Below, piece after piece: positions 43,474-51,542 of a DNA stretch of 64,000 bases (its first letter is position 1; each line of letters starts with the position of its first letter). The stretch is from Psychromarinibacter sp048262455 (GTDB lineage Bacteria > Pseudomonadota > Alphaproteobacteria > Rhodobacterales > Rhodobacteraceae): NCBI GenBank assembly GCA_048262455.1, contig JBLXFD010000010.1, positions 70,434 through 134,433 on the forward strand, in the 5' to 3' direction. The notes below the pieces were generated by a model. The model saw nothing but the letters and a program-made list of their open reading frames with translations. It searched no databases and had not been told where the DNA came from. The translations under genes and the position numbers were made by a program.

Positions 43474-44664
43474 TCAAGCCTCCAGAGCGGCGACCCCGGG
43501 CAGGGTCTTGCCCTCCATCCACTCAAGGAAAGCGCCGCCCGCGGTGGAGACGTAGGTGAAATCCTCCGCCGCCCCCGCCTGGTTCAGCGCCGCCACCGTG
43601 TCGCCCCCCCCGGCCACCGAGACCAGCGTGCCCTCCCGCGTCAGCTCCGCCGCGCGCCGGGCGGCGGCGACGGTGGCGCGGTCGAAGGGGGCGATCTCGA
43701 AGGCGCCGAGCGGCCCGTTCCAGATCAGCGTGCGCGCCGAGGCCAGCACCTCGGCGATCTCGGCCACGGTGTCCGGCCCCGCGTCGAGGATCATCGCGTC
43801 CCCGGGGCAGGCATCCGCCGCCACCACCTCGTGCGGGGCTTCGGCCCGGAACTCCCGCGCCACCACCACGTCGGTGGGCAGCAGGATGCGGCAGCCCGAG
43901 GCATCGGCGCGCGCGAGGATCTCGCGGGCGGTCTCGGCCATGTCGTGCTCTGCCAGCGAGCGGCCCACGTCCAGCCCCTGCGCGGCAAGGAAGGTATTGG
44001 CCATGCCGCCGCCGATCACCAGCGTGTTCACCTTCTCGACGAGGTTGCCCAGCAGCTCCAGCTTGGTGGAGACCTTGGCCCCGCCCACCACCGCCACCAG
44101 CGGCCGCGAGGGATTGCCCAGCGCCGCCTCCAGCGCCTCCAGCTCTGCCTGCATCAGCCGGCCGGCGCAGGCGGGCAGCAGGTGCGCCAGCGCCTCGGTC
44201 GAGCCGTGCGCCCGGTGCGCGGCGGAAAAGGCGTCGTTGCAGTAGGCCGACCCCAGCGCCGCCAGGGAGGCCGCGAAGATCGGGTCGTTCGCCTCCTCGC
44301 CCGCGTGAAAGCGGGTGTTCTCCAGCAGCAGCACCTGCCCCGGCTCCAGCTTCGAGACAGCAGTCTTGGCCGGCCCGCCGATGCAATCCTCGGCAAAGCC
44401 CACCGGGCAGCCCAGCGCCGCCTCCAGCGCCGGCACCAGCGGGCGCAGGGACATCTCGGGGACGCGTTGGCCCTTGGGCCGGCCGAAATGCGCCAGCAGC
44501 ACCGGCTTGCCGCCCTTGGCCAGGATGTCCTTCACCGTGGGCACGATCCGCTCGATGCGGGTGGCGTCGGTGACGCGGCCGTCCTCGACGGGGACGTTGA
44601 TGTCGACGCGGGTCAGCACGACCTTTCCATCGAGATCCATGTCGTCAAGCGTCTTCCAGGGCAT
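43474..44664 (-). CDS. pgk: Phosphoglycerate kinase
   Basis: A 396-aa glycolytic enzyme that transfers phosphate between 1,3-bisphosphoglycerate and ADP. The N-terminal signature LTRVDINVPVEDGRVTDATR (about residues 17-36) and HFGRPKG (about 59-65) bind the glycerate; the nucleotide domain shows VVGGAKVSTKLELL (about 193-206), and VSVAGGGDTVAAL (about 347-359) is the glycine-rich phosphate loop. The length is normal. It is divergent from the first cyclophilin gene, with 245 bp between them. Confidence 0.96.
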   Translation of the reverse strand: MPWKTLDDMDLDGKVVLTRVDINVPVEDGRVTDATRIERIVPTVKDILAKGGKPVLLAHFGRPKGQRVPEMSLRPLVPALEAALGCPVGFAEDCIGGPAKTAVSKLEPGQVLLLENTRFHAGEEANDPIFAASLAALGSAYCNDAFSAAHRAHGSTEALAHLLPACAGRLMQAELEALEAALGNPSRPLVAVVGGAKVSTKLELLGNLVEKVNTLVIGGGMANTFLAAQGLDVGRSLAEHDMAETAREILARADASGCRILLPTDVVVAREFRAEAPHEVVAADACPGDAMILDAGPDTVAEIAEVLASARTLIWNGPLGAFEIAPFDRATVAAARRAAELTREGTLVSVAGGGDTVAALNQAGAAEDFTYVSTAGGAFLEWMEGKTLPGVAALEA

Positions 44665-44739
44665 CGGCGGTCTCCAGCTGCTCGTCCGGCTACCTAGTGC
44701 CTCGGGACCGCGGGGAAAGACAAGGGGTTGGCGGGAGGT

Positions 44740-44775
44740 CGGGCGGCGTACCGGGCGGCGTATCGGGCGGCAGGC
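44740..44775. repeat. Three tandem 12-bp copies in the pgk-cyclophilin gap
   Basis: CGGGCGGCGTAC, CGGGCGGCGTAT and CGGGCGGCAGGC follow one another at 44740, 44752 and 44764. They lie about 75 bp upstream of pgk in the divergent control region. Slippage is the simplest origin. Confidence 0.75.
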
Positions 44776-44909
44776 CGGCCGGTGCGCACCCCCGGCCCGC
44801 AGGTGCCCCCGCCCCCGCCCCCCGGCACCGCTCCGCCGCCGCGCAATTACCCGGTTCCCCCGCCCAGCGTTGCGGCATAGGGTGCGCGCGAAAACGCAAA
44901 GAGGACCCC

Positions 44910-45416
44910 ATGGCGGACATCAAGGACCCCGAGAACACCATCATCGTCGAGCTGAAGGACGGCCCCGTCGTCATCGAGCTGCTGCCAGACATCGCCCCCA
45001 AGCATTGCGAGCGGATCAAGGAACTGGCCCGCTCCGGCGCCTATGACAACGTGATCTTCCACCGGGTGATCGACGGCTTCATGGCCCAGACCGGCGACGT
45101 GGAACACGGCAACACCGAGAAGGACTACAACATGCGCCGCGCCGGCACCGGCGGCTCGTCGCTGCCCGACCTGCCGGCGGAATTCTCCGGCATCCCCCAC
45201 GACCGCGGCACCATCGGCGCGGCGCGCTCGCAGAACCCGAACTCGGCCAACTCGCAGTTCTTCATCAACTTCGCCGACAACCACTTCCTGAACCGCCAGT
45301 ACACGGTCTACGGCCGGGTGGTCGAGGGGATGGACCACGTGGACAAGATCGCCCGCGGCGAGCCGCCGGCGAACCCCGACCGGATCGTCTCGATGAAGGT
45401 GGCCGCGGATGCGTAA
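44910..45416 (+). CDS. Peptidyl-prolyl cis-trans isomerase (cyclophilin), cytoplasmic
   Basis: A 168-aa cyclophilin without a signal peptide. The active-site region VIFHRVIDGFMAQTGDVEHG (about residues 48-67) carries the catalytic arginine (FHRV) and FMAQTGD, and SANSQFFINFADNHFLNRQY (about 112-131) and YGRVVEGMD complete the fold. It speeds proline isomerisation during folding. GAGGACC precedes the ATG. The next gene, a secreted cyclophilin, overlaps its end by eight bases, so the pair is probably a duplication sorted to two compartments. Confidence 0.92.
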   Translation: MADIKDPENTIIVELKDGPVVIELLPDIAPKHCERIKELARSGAYDNVIFHRVIDGFMAQTGDVEHGNTEKDYNMRRAGTGGSSLPDLPAEFSGIPHDRGTIGAARSQNPNSANSQFFINFADNHFLNRQYTVYGRVVEGMDHVDKIARGEPPANPDRIVSMKVAADA

Positions 45417-45984
45417 CCTCGTTCTTGCCCTCTGCCTCGCGGCGGCGCCGGCCGGGGCCACCGGGCTGAAGATCACCGTGGACGGAGAGGCCAAGGGCAC
45501 CATCGTCATCGACCTGTTCGAGGACGTGGCCCCCAAGCACGTGACCCAGATCACCACGCTCGCCGCTCAGGGCCTGTACGACGGGGTGGTGTTCCACCGG
45601 GTGATCGACGGCTTCATGGCGCAGACCGGCGACGTGGAGTTCGGCAGGAACGGGGGCGATTTGTCCCGCGCGGGCATGGGCGGCTCGAAGCTGGACGACA
45701 TCCCGGCGGAGATCTCGAAGCTGTCCTTCGAGCGCGGCATGGTCGGCATGGCCCGCAGCCAGTCGCTGGACTCGGCCAACTCGCAGTTCTTCATCATGTT
45801 CGAGGACAAGACCCACCTGGACGGCGGCTATACCATCGTCGGAGAGGTGGTCTCCGGCATGGACGTGGTGGACGCCATCAAGCGCGGCACCGGCGGCAAC
45901 GGCGCGATGGTCGGCGCCCCGGACGTGATGACGCGGGTCGAGGTGGTGGACGAGGTAGAAGGCGCGGAAGAGCCCGCGAAGTGA
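45409..45984 (+). CDS. Peptidyl-prolyl cis-trans isomerase (cyclophilin), exported
   Basis: A 191-aa cyclophilin with a signal peptide (about residues 1-17, cleavage near AGA-TG). The catalytic VVFHRVIDGFMAQTGDVEFG (about residues 61-80) and SANSQFFIMFEDKTHLDGGY (about 123-142) match the cytoplasmic neighbour. It therefore acts in the periplasm. The C-terminal tail is acidic (VEGAEEPAK). The start overlaps the upstream gene. It converges on ppx across repeat array B. Confidence 0.92.
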   Translation: MRNLVLALCLAAAPAGATGLKITVDGEAKGTIVIDLFEDVAPKHVTQITTLAAQGLYDGVVFHRVIDGFMAQTGDVEFGRNGGDLSRAGMGGSKLDDIPAEISKLSFERGMVGMARSQSLDSANSQFFIMFEDKTHLDGGYTIVGEVVSGMDVVDAIKRGTGGNGAMVGAPDVMTRVEVVDEVEGAEEPAK

Positions 45985-46025
45985 CGCGGAGGATGCGCCT
46001 CCGGGCGCATCCTCCGCCGGGGGGT

Positions 46026-46475
46026 GTAGGGCGGGGTTCACCCCGCCTGCGCGCAACGTGAGCCTGCCCGTGGGGTGGCGCCGCTGTCCTCGGGCATGGG
46101 CACTTTATCTCGGCCAAGTACGCACACAGAATGAGCGTTACCCTGCGACCCCCTAAGCGCCAGCCCGCCGGAACGGGCAGGCGCTCGCCCCGCGCCTCCG
46201 GCTTGTTCGGGGCGCACCAACGCATCGTTCGAATGAGGTAGGGCGGGGTTCGCCCCGCCAAAGCGCAACGCTAGCCTGTTCGTGGGGTGGCGCTGCTGCC
46301 CTCCGGCATGAACACTTTATCCCGGCCAACTCCGCGCGCAGAATGAGCCTTGCACGCGGATGACACAAAGCCAGCCCGTGGGGACAGGCAGGCGCTCGCC
46401 CCCGCGCCTTCGGCTTGTTCGGGGGCTGGTCAGCGCAACGCTCTAAGCAGGCGGTAGGGCGGGGTTCACCCCGCC
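46026..46475. repeat. Repeat array B between the cyclophilins and ppx
   Basis: The 516 bp between the convergent cyclophilin and ppx genes contain two family B units in forward orientation. GTAG palindromes lie at 46026, 46238 (with TTCGCC instead of TTCACC) and 46454; spacing is 212 and 216 bp. Each unit has the CTTTATC core in its loop (46100s and 46310s). Right after the last palindrome comes a short CAC triplet run (46475-46493). Confidence 0.9.
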
Positions 46476-46500
46476 ATCACCACCACCACCACCGCCCCCC

Positions 46501-47616
46501 TCAAAACGGCCCGTCCTCCAGCACCCCGTCCCGGCTCATCTGCGCGTAGAGCAGCCCCTCCCGCAATCCGCGGTCCGCCACCGACAGCCGGTCCGTCGGC
46601 CAGACCCGCAGCAGCGCCTGCAGGATCGCCGCCCCGGACATGATCAGCGCGTGCCGGTCCCGCCCGATCCGCGGGTCGTTCCGCCGCCCGGCGGGACCCA
46701 GCGTCAGGTACTCGCGGATCACCTTCTCGATCTGGTCCGAGGTCATCCGCAGCCCGTCCACCTTGTTGCGGTCGTAGCGCTTCAGCCCGAGGTGGCTGGC
46801 GGCCACCGTGGTGACGGTGCCGGAGGTACCGATGATCTGGAACCCCTCGCGCTTCTGGGTCAGCTCGTAGGGGGTGAAGTCGACGAGGTTCTCCTCGAAG
46901 TACCAGCTCATCAATGCATACCGCGCGGCGTCGTCGTCCACGTCGTGGAACTGGTCGCGCAGCGTCGCCACCCCCAGCGGAACCGAGATCCAGTCCACCA
47001 CCTTGGCATGGGCGAAGGGGCTGGCCTGCGGCTTGAACCCGCTGTGCAGCCGCATGATCGCCCGCGGCCGCTCGTGCCGCGGCACCGAGGTCAGGTCGAT
47101 CCACACCAGCTCGGTCGAGCCGCCGCCGATATCCACCACCAGCAGCTGCTCGGTCCGGGTCGAGACCAGCGGCGCACAGCTGACCACCGCCAGCCGGGCC
47201 TCCTCCTCGGGCTCGATGATCTCCAGCGCCAGCCCGGTCTCGTCCCGCACGAAGGATATGAACTCGCCGGCGTTGGTGGCGCGGCGGCAGGCCTCGGTGG
47301 CCACCAGCCGCATCCGGCTGACCTCGTGCTTGACCAGCTTGCGCTTGCAGATCCGCAGCGCCTGCACCGTCCGCGCCATCGAGGCGCGCGACAGACGTCC
47401 GGACCGCTCCAGCCCGGCGCCAAGCTGCACCGACTTGGAAAAGCTGTCTACGACGTGGAACTGGTTGCCCTTGGGCTGGGCAACCAGCATCCGGCAGCTG
47501 TTCGTGCCCAGGTCCAGCGCGGCATAGAGTTGCGCGGGATCAGGGCGTTCGGGTGCAGGTGGCTCGACCGCGGCGAACCCCGGGAGCGCGCCTCCACCGG
47601 GACGCTCGGGCGCCAT
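46501..47616 (-). CDS. ppx: Exopolyphosphatase / guanosine pentaphosphate phosphatase family
   Basis: A 371-aa Ppx/GppA phosphatase with the ASKHA fold: phosphate loop 1 AALDLGTNSCRMLVAQ (about residues 31-46), DIGGGSTELVWID (about 159-171) and IGTSGTVTTVAAS (about 251-263). Members cut terminal phosphate from polyphosphate or pppGpp; which one applies cannot be read from sequence. ATG at 47616 has GGAGGG upstream; a longer frame to 47793 is not conserved. It is divergent from the small gene at 47861. Confidence 0.9.
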   Translation of the reverse strand: MAPERPGGGALPGFAAVEPPAPERPDPAQLYAALDLGTNSCRMLVAQPKGNQFHVVDSFSKSVQLGAGLERSGRLSRASMARTVQALRICKRKLVKHEVSRMRLVATEACRRATNAGEFISFVRDETGLALEIIEPEEEARLAVVSCAPLVSTRTEQLLVVDIGGGSTELVWIDLTSVPRHERPRAIMRLHSGFKPQASPFAHAKVVDWISVPLGVATLRDQFHDVDDDAARYALMSWYFEENLVDFTPYELTQKREGFQIIGTSGTVTTVAASHLGLKRYDRNKVDGLRMTSDQIEKVIREYLTLGPAGRRNDPRIGRDRHALIMSGAAILQALLRVWPTDRLSVADRGLREGLLYAQMSRDGVLEDGPF

Positions 47617-47762
47617 GATACCGCCCTCCAATCTAGTTGCCTCGAAGCTTAGGGGGCGGCGATGCGCCACGCAAGGGGGCGCCGCCGCGGCGCCGTTCAC
47701 GATCTTGATGAAGATTTTTCCGCTTCGCCGGGGTTCCGTCCCGCCCGCGCCCGCGCTAGCCC

Positions 47763-47791
47763 TTGGGCGTCTGTCGCAGCGGACCCATATC
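47763..47791 (+). promoter_or_regulatory. Candidate promoter of the one-carbon operon
   Basis: TTGGGC (47763-47768) and CATATC (47786-47791) are 17 bp apart and lie about 70 bp before the first gene of the operon. Matches are modest. It is the best sigma-70-like pair in the 244-bp divergent region. Confidence 0.25.
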
Positions 47792-47860
47792 ATGTCGAAA
47801 AATCGCGCCGCGCAGCCACCCCTGCCGCGTAGAAGCGGCTAACGTGCAAAGGAATCGCGC

Positions 47861-48157
47861 ATGGCCCGGATCACCATCGTCTACTGGCGGGACATCCCCG
47901 CACAGGTGATCGGCGGCAGCGGCCGGCGCGCGGTCAAGGCGATCCTGCCCGAGCGGTTCGAGCAGGCGATCGACCGGGCGGCGATGAAGGCGGGCGCGCG
48001 GGACACCGACGCCTACCTTGCCGAGTGGCGCCGCGGCGCGCCCGCCGAGGTGCCCGGCACGGACGCCGAGGCCGTGGCCGCCGAAGTGGCCCGGCTGGAG
48101 CGGGAGTACGACGATGGCCGGCTGAAGACGCTGGTCGGCAACGACGGACGGGCATGA
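47861..48157 (+). CDS. Small protein of the so-called virulence-factor family
   Basis: A 98-aa protein of the family labelled virulence factor (conserved VIGGSGRRAVKAILPERFEQAID, here residues 15-37 in two parts). The name is historical and gives no mechanism. It starts MARITIVYWRDIPAQVI and ends in a charged helical tail with no membrane segment. In Rhodobacteraceae this gene is usually the first of the methylenetetrahydrofolate-reductase/methyltransferase operon, as here, so a role in one-carbon or cobalamin methyl transfer is more likely than virulence. Confidence 0.8.
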   Translation: MARITIVYWRDIPAQVIGGSGRRAVKAILPERFEQAIDRAAMKAGARDTDAYLAEWRRGAPAEVPGTDAEAVAAEVARLEREYDDGRLKTLVGNDGRA

Positions 48158-48183
48158 GCCCTTCGAACCTATGGGAGGCCGCC

Positions 48184-49107
48184 ATGGCTTTGCTGAACTT
48201 CCGCAAGAGCGCCCCGCGCGCACCCGGCAGCGCCGACCTGCGCGACTTCCTGTCCGGCTACTCCATCGAGGTGATGCCGCGCACCGCCGCCAAGGTCGAG
48301 GATTTCCGCAGTCTCCTGCCCGCCGGCATCCGGGTCTACATCGCCCATATCGACGGAACCCCGATCGAGGAGATGGTGGCCACCGCCCGCCGCCTGGCCA
48401 ATGACGGCTTCCCGGTCATGCCGCACTTCCCCGCCCGCATCATCCGTGACCGCGCCACCCTCGCCGACTGGATCGCCCGCTACCAGGGTGAGGCCGGCGT
48501 CGACCAGGCGCTGCTGCTGGCCGGCGGCGTGGCCGAGCCGCAGGGCGACTACCACTCCGCCATGCAGTTGATGGAGACGGGGCTGTTCGGCGAGGCCGGC
48601 TTTACCCGCCTGCACGTGGCCGGCCACCCCGAGGGCAACCGCGACATCGACCCCGACGGCTCTGACACCAACGTCTCGGCGGCGCTGCGCTGGAAGCAGC
48701 GCTTTTCCGAGACCTCCGACGCCGAGATGGCGCTGGTCACCCAGTTTGCCTTCGAGGCCGGGCCTATCATCGCCTGGGCCGAGGCGCTGGCCGAGGCCGG
48801 GATCACCTTGCCGATCCACATCGGCATCGCTGGACCCGCCAAGCTGCAGACCCTGATCAAGTTCGCCGTGGCCTGCGGCGTCGGCCCCTCACTGAAGGTG
48901 CTGCAGAAACGCGCGGCGGACGTGACCAAGCTGCTGCTGCCCTACGAGCCGGACGAGGTGCTGGCGGCGCTGGCGGCCCACAAGGCGGCGCACCAGGACT
49001 TCGGGATCGAACAGGTGCACCTGTTCCCGCTGGGCGGCATCACCGCCTGCGCCGAATACGCCAATGCCCGGCTGGCCGCCACCGGCCCGGCCCGCGCCGC
49101 GCGCTGA
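48184..49107 (+). CDS. Methylenetetrahydrofolate reductase family protein
   Basis: A 307-aa TIM-barrel protein related to MetF. Conserved features include a SYSIEVMP-like GYSIEVMPRTAAK (about residues 25-37), VMPHFPARII (about 78-87), the flavin-site-like LLLAGGVAEPQGDYHSAMQL (about 109-128) and HVAGHPEGNRDIDPDG (about 144-159), where PEG is typical of MetF enzymes. It probably supplies 5-methyl-THF to the methyltransferase two genes downstream. ATG at 48184 has GGGAGG upstream. It overlaps the next gene by one base. It differs from classical MetF, so I leave the symbol blank. Confidence 0.82.
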   Translation: MALLNFRKSAPRAPGSADLRDFLSGYSIEVMPRTAAKVEDFRSLLPAGIRVYIAHIDGTPIEEMVATARRLANDGFPVMPHFPARIIRDRATLADWIARYQGEAGVDQALLLAGGVAEPQGDYHSAMQLMETGLFGEAGFTRLHVAGHPEGNRDIDPDGSDTNVSAALRWKQRFSETSDAEMALVTQFAFEAGPIIAWAEALAEAGITLPIHIGIAGPAKLQTLIKFAVACGVGPSLKVLQKRAADVTKLLLPYEPDEVLAALAAHKAAHQDFGIEQVHLFPLGGITACAEYANARLAATGPARAAR

Positions 49108-49769
49108 TGCACCTCGCCCTGCTCTTCGACCTGGACGGCACGATGCTGGACAGCGACCCGCTGCACGAGGCGCTGTTCCGCGAGATCTGGGCCGAGCGCG
49201 GGCTGGCGTGGGAGGACGGCTTCTACCACCGCCACGTGCACGGCCGGCTGAACGTGGACGTCTTCGCCGATTTCCTGCCGGACGAGCCCGACCCCCAGGC
49301 GCTGAGCACCCGCAAGGAGGCGCTGTTCCGCGAGCGCCTGCCCCGCCCCTACCCCGCCACCCCCGGCGCCGCCGCGCTGCTGGCGCGTGCGCGCACTGAG
49401 GGCTGGGGCCTCGCCGTCGTCACCAACGCCATGCGCCCCAACGCCGAGGCGATGCTGGAGGCGGTGGGGCTGCGCCATCACTTCGAGGTGCTGGTGATCG
49501 GCGAGGAATGCCCCCGCGGCAAGCCCCACCCCGACCCCTACCGCGAGGCGATGCGCCAGCTGGGCGTCACCCCCGACCGCGCCATCGCCTTCGAGGACAG
49601 CCCCTCCGGCGCCCGATCGGCCCGCAGCGCCGGCGCCCGGGTGGTGGGCATCCGCTCGTCGCTGGACGACCGCGCGCTGCGCCAGGCCGGCGCCCACCTG
49701 ACCATCCGAGATTTCACAGACCCCGCGCTCGAGCCCCTGCTCGATGCCGCCACAGGAGCCACCGCATGA
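49107..49769 (+). CDS. HAD family phosphatase inside the one-carbon operon
   Basis: A 220-aa haloacid dehalogenase-type hydrolase. Motif I is FDLDGTMLDSD (about residues 7-17) with both aspartates, motif II TNA (about 107-109), the lysine of motif III lies in RGKPHPDPY (about 137-145), and motif IV is AFEDSPSGARSA (about 160-171). The helical cap after motif I fits the beta-phosphoglucomutase-like subclass. The substrate is unknown. It is overlapped on both sides, so it is an integral part of the operon although a HAD enzyme has no obvious place in methyl transfer. Confidence 0.85.
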   Translation: MHLALLFDLDGTMLDSDPLHEALFREIWAERGLAWEDGFYHRHVHGRLNVDVFADFLPDEPDPQALSTRKEALFRERLPRPYPATPGAAALLARARTEGWGLAVVTNAMRPNAEAMLEAVGLRHHFEVLVIGEECPRGKPHPDPYREAMRQLGVTPDRAIAFEDSPSGARSARSAGARVVGIRSSLDDRALRQAGAHLTIRDFTDPALEPLLDAATGATA

Positions 49770-50746
49770 CCCGCACCACCGTCGAATCCAAGTCCCGCAC
49801 CGTCACCATCGGCTTTGACGAGCCATTCTGCGTGATCGGCGAGCGGATCAACCCCACCGGCCGCAAGAAGCTGGCGGCGGAACTGGAGGCGGGCGACTTC
49901 TCCACCGTCGAGAAGGACGCGCTGGAACAGGTGGCCTGCGGGGCGATGGTGCTGGACGTGAACTCCGGCGCCGTCTTCACCAACAAGATGGCCGAGGACC
50001 CGCGCTACGCCGACAACAACTTCGTCGAGCCGCCGCTGATGCGCGAGCTGGTCAGCCGGATCCAGGCGCTGGTGGACGTGCCGCTGTGCATCGACAGCTC
50101 GGTCCCCGGCGCGCTGCAGAACGGGCTGGAGGCGGCCGAGGGGCGGCCGCTGCTGAACTCCGTCACCGGCGAGGAGGAGCGGCTGGAACTGGTGCTGCCG
50201 CTGGTCAAGAAATACAACGTGCCGGTGGTGGCGATCTCGAACGACGACACCGGCATCTCGGAGGACCCCGAGGTGCGCTTCGCCGTGGCCAAGAAGATCG
50301 TCGAGCGCGCGGCGGACTTCGGCATTCCCGCCCATGACATCGTGGTGGACCCGCTGGTGATGCCGGTGGGTGCCATGGCCAGCGCCGGGCGGCAGGTCTT
50401 CACCCTGGTGCGGCGGCTGCGCGACGAGCTGGGGGTGAACACCACCTGCGGCGCGTCGAACATCTCCTTCGGGCTGCCGCACCGGCACGGGATCAACGCC
50501 GCCTTCCTGCCCATGGCGATCGCCAGCGGCATGACCAGCGCCATCATGAACCCCATGCGCCCGCAGGAGATGGAGGCGATCCGCGCCGCCAACTTCCTGA
50601 TGAACGCAGACCCGAACGGCGCCCAGTGGATCAACTTCGCCAAGGTGCTGGAGGCGGTCGAGGCGGGCACTCCCTTCGCCGAGGCCAGCCGCGCGGCGGC
50701 GGGCGGCGGCCGCGGCGGGCGGCGCGGCGGGCGGCGGCGGGCTTAA
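49766..50746 (+). CDS. Methyltetrahydrofolate:cobalamin methyltransferase
   Basis: A 326-aa pterin-binding TIM barrel like the methyl-THF module of MetH and AcsE. It has CVIGERINPTGRKK (about residues 22-35), MVLDVNSGA (about 61-69), CIDSSVPGAL (about 103-112), LLNSVTGEEER (about 126-136) and the conserved NTTCGASNISFGLPHR (about 226-241). It transfers the methyl of methyl-THF to a corrinoid protein. No cobalamin-binding or homocysteine domain is attached. Such stand-alone modules serve in split methionine synthases or C1 pathways. The C-terminus is a Gly/Arg-rich tail (about 308-326), unusual for the family. Confidence 0.87.
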   Translation: MTRTTVESKSRTVTIGFDEPFCVIGERINPTGRKKLAAELEAGDFSTVEKDALEQVACGAMVLDVNSGAVFTNKMAEDPRYADNNFVEPPLMRELVSRIQALVDVPLCIDSSVPGALQNGLEAAEGRPLLNSVTGEEERLELVLPLVKKYNVPVVAISNDDTGISEDPEVRFAVAKKIVERAADFGIPAHDIVVDPLVMPVGAMASAGRQVFTLVRRLRDELGVNTTCGASNISFGLPHRHGINAAFLPMAIASGMTSAIMNPMRPQEMEAIRAANFLMNADPNGAQWINFAKVLEAVEAGTPFAEASRAAAGGGRGGRRGGRRRA

Positions 50747-50781
50747 CCCCGCCTCAACCCTGCGTGCGGCAGGCTGCGTCC

Positions 50782-51015
50782 ATGCCGCAGCGTCCCGTAT
50801 CGCAACCCCTGGGCCAGGATTGGCTGGAACAGATCTTCCGCGCCCGCGCCGCGGCGAAGGGGGGCGTGGTAAGGCGATGCGCGGCGGACGTGGAGCGCGA
50901 GGTGGGGCGCGACGCGCTGGAACTGGAGGTGCGGCGACGCGGGTTCCACAGGATCGAGTGCGGCGACCAGCTGGTGATCGTCTGCACCGGCGGACCCGTG
51001 CGCATCATCTGCTGA
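50782..51015 (+). CDS. Small conserved hypothetical protein
   Basis: A 77-aa protein 36 bp after the methyltransferase gene. It starts MPQRPVSQPLGQDWLEQIFR and has three cysteines near the end (VRRCAAD, RIECGDQ, IVCTGG, and a final C). The helical N-terminal half followed by a short strand pair suggests a small alpha-beta domain. I do not know its function; the position suggests a place in the one-carbon operon. A hairpin at 51021 follows. Confidence 0.6.
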   Translation: MPQRPVSQPLGQDWLEQIFRARAAAKGGVVRRCAADVEREVGRDALELEVRRRGFHRIECGDQLVIVCTGGPVRIIC

Positions 51016-51020
51016 CCCTG

Positions 51021-51046
51021 GTCCTGATTTTCTGGAAAATCAGGAC
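51021..51046. terminator. Hairpin between two convergent genes
   Basis: GTCCTGATTTT and AAAATCAGGAC form a perfect 11-bp stem around CTGG, just 6 bp after the stop of the 77-aa gene and 25 bp from the end of holC. A second, shorter AGGTT/AACCT hairpin (51051-51071) follows. Symmetry and position fit a bidirectional terminator. Confidence 0.6.
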
Positions 51047-51070
51047 GGGAAGGTTCTTCCAGAAAAACCT

Positions 51071-51532
51071 TTACCCGCTCTCTGCCTTCTTGGCCCAGGA
51101 CCCGCTTTCCTGGCTCCAGTACTGCGCGGCGCAGCCGGCGCCGGTCAGGGCCCGCCACTGCGCGCGCGCGTCGGCCAGCGCCTCGGGGTCCGCGCCATCG
51201 AACAGCACGCAGACCCGCTCCAGCGCCCGCACCTCCTCTGGCGCCACCGCCGCGCCGTCCACCGCCATCACGCAGGCCGCCCGGTTCGGCAACTCCGTGC
51301 CGGTGGTCAGCAGCACCGGCTGGTCCGCGTCGTGCGGCCCCCCCGCCAGCCCGTGCGGCAGGAACCCGTCCTCGGGTGCCAGCCACAGCTTCTCGTCCAG
51401 CCAGGCCAGCCGCTCGGCCGAGCCGCCCCGCACCGCGCAGCGCCACCCCGCTGCCAGCGCCTTTTCCAGCAGCATCGGCAGCGTCGCCTCCAGCGGGCTG
51501 CGGGTCAGGTGGTAGAAGTAGGCCGCGCCCAC
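51071..51532 (-). CDS. holC: DNA polymerase III subunit chi
   Basis: A 153-aa chi subunit, which links the clamp loader to SSB at the replication fork. The family start FYHLTRSPLEATLPMLLEKALAAG (about residues 6-29) and the middle DQPVLLTTG (about 69-77) are typical, followed by a Rossmann-like C-terminus (RVCVLFDGADPEALADAR). It lies ten bases after pepA on the same strand, the arrangement found in many proteobacteria. Confidence 0.88.
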   Translation of the reverse strand: MGAAYFYHLTRSPLEATLPMLLEKALAAGWRCAVRGGSAERLAWLDEKLWLAPEDGFLPHGLAGGPHDADQPVLLTTGTELPNRAACVMAVDGAAVAPEEVRALERVCVLFDGADPEALADARAQWRALTGAGCAAQYWSQESGSWAKKAESG

Positions 51533-51542
51533 CGCCCGGTCC

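Noticed and set aside
47861..48157. Virulence role suggested by the family name
   Set aside because: The label is historical; the gene lies in a one-carbon operon and nothing in the window suggests pathogenicity.
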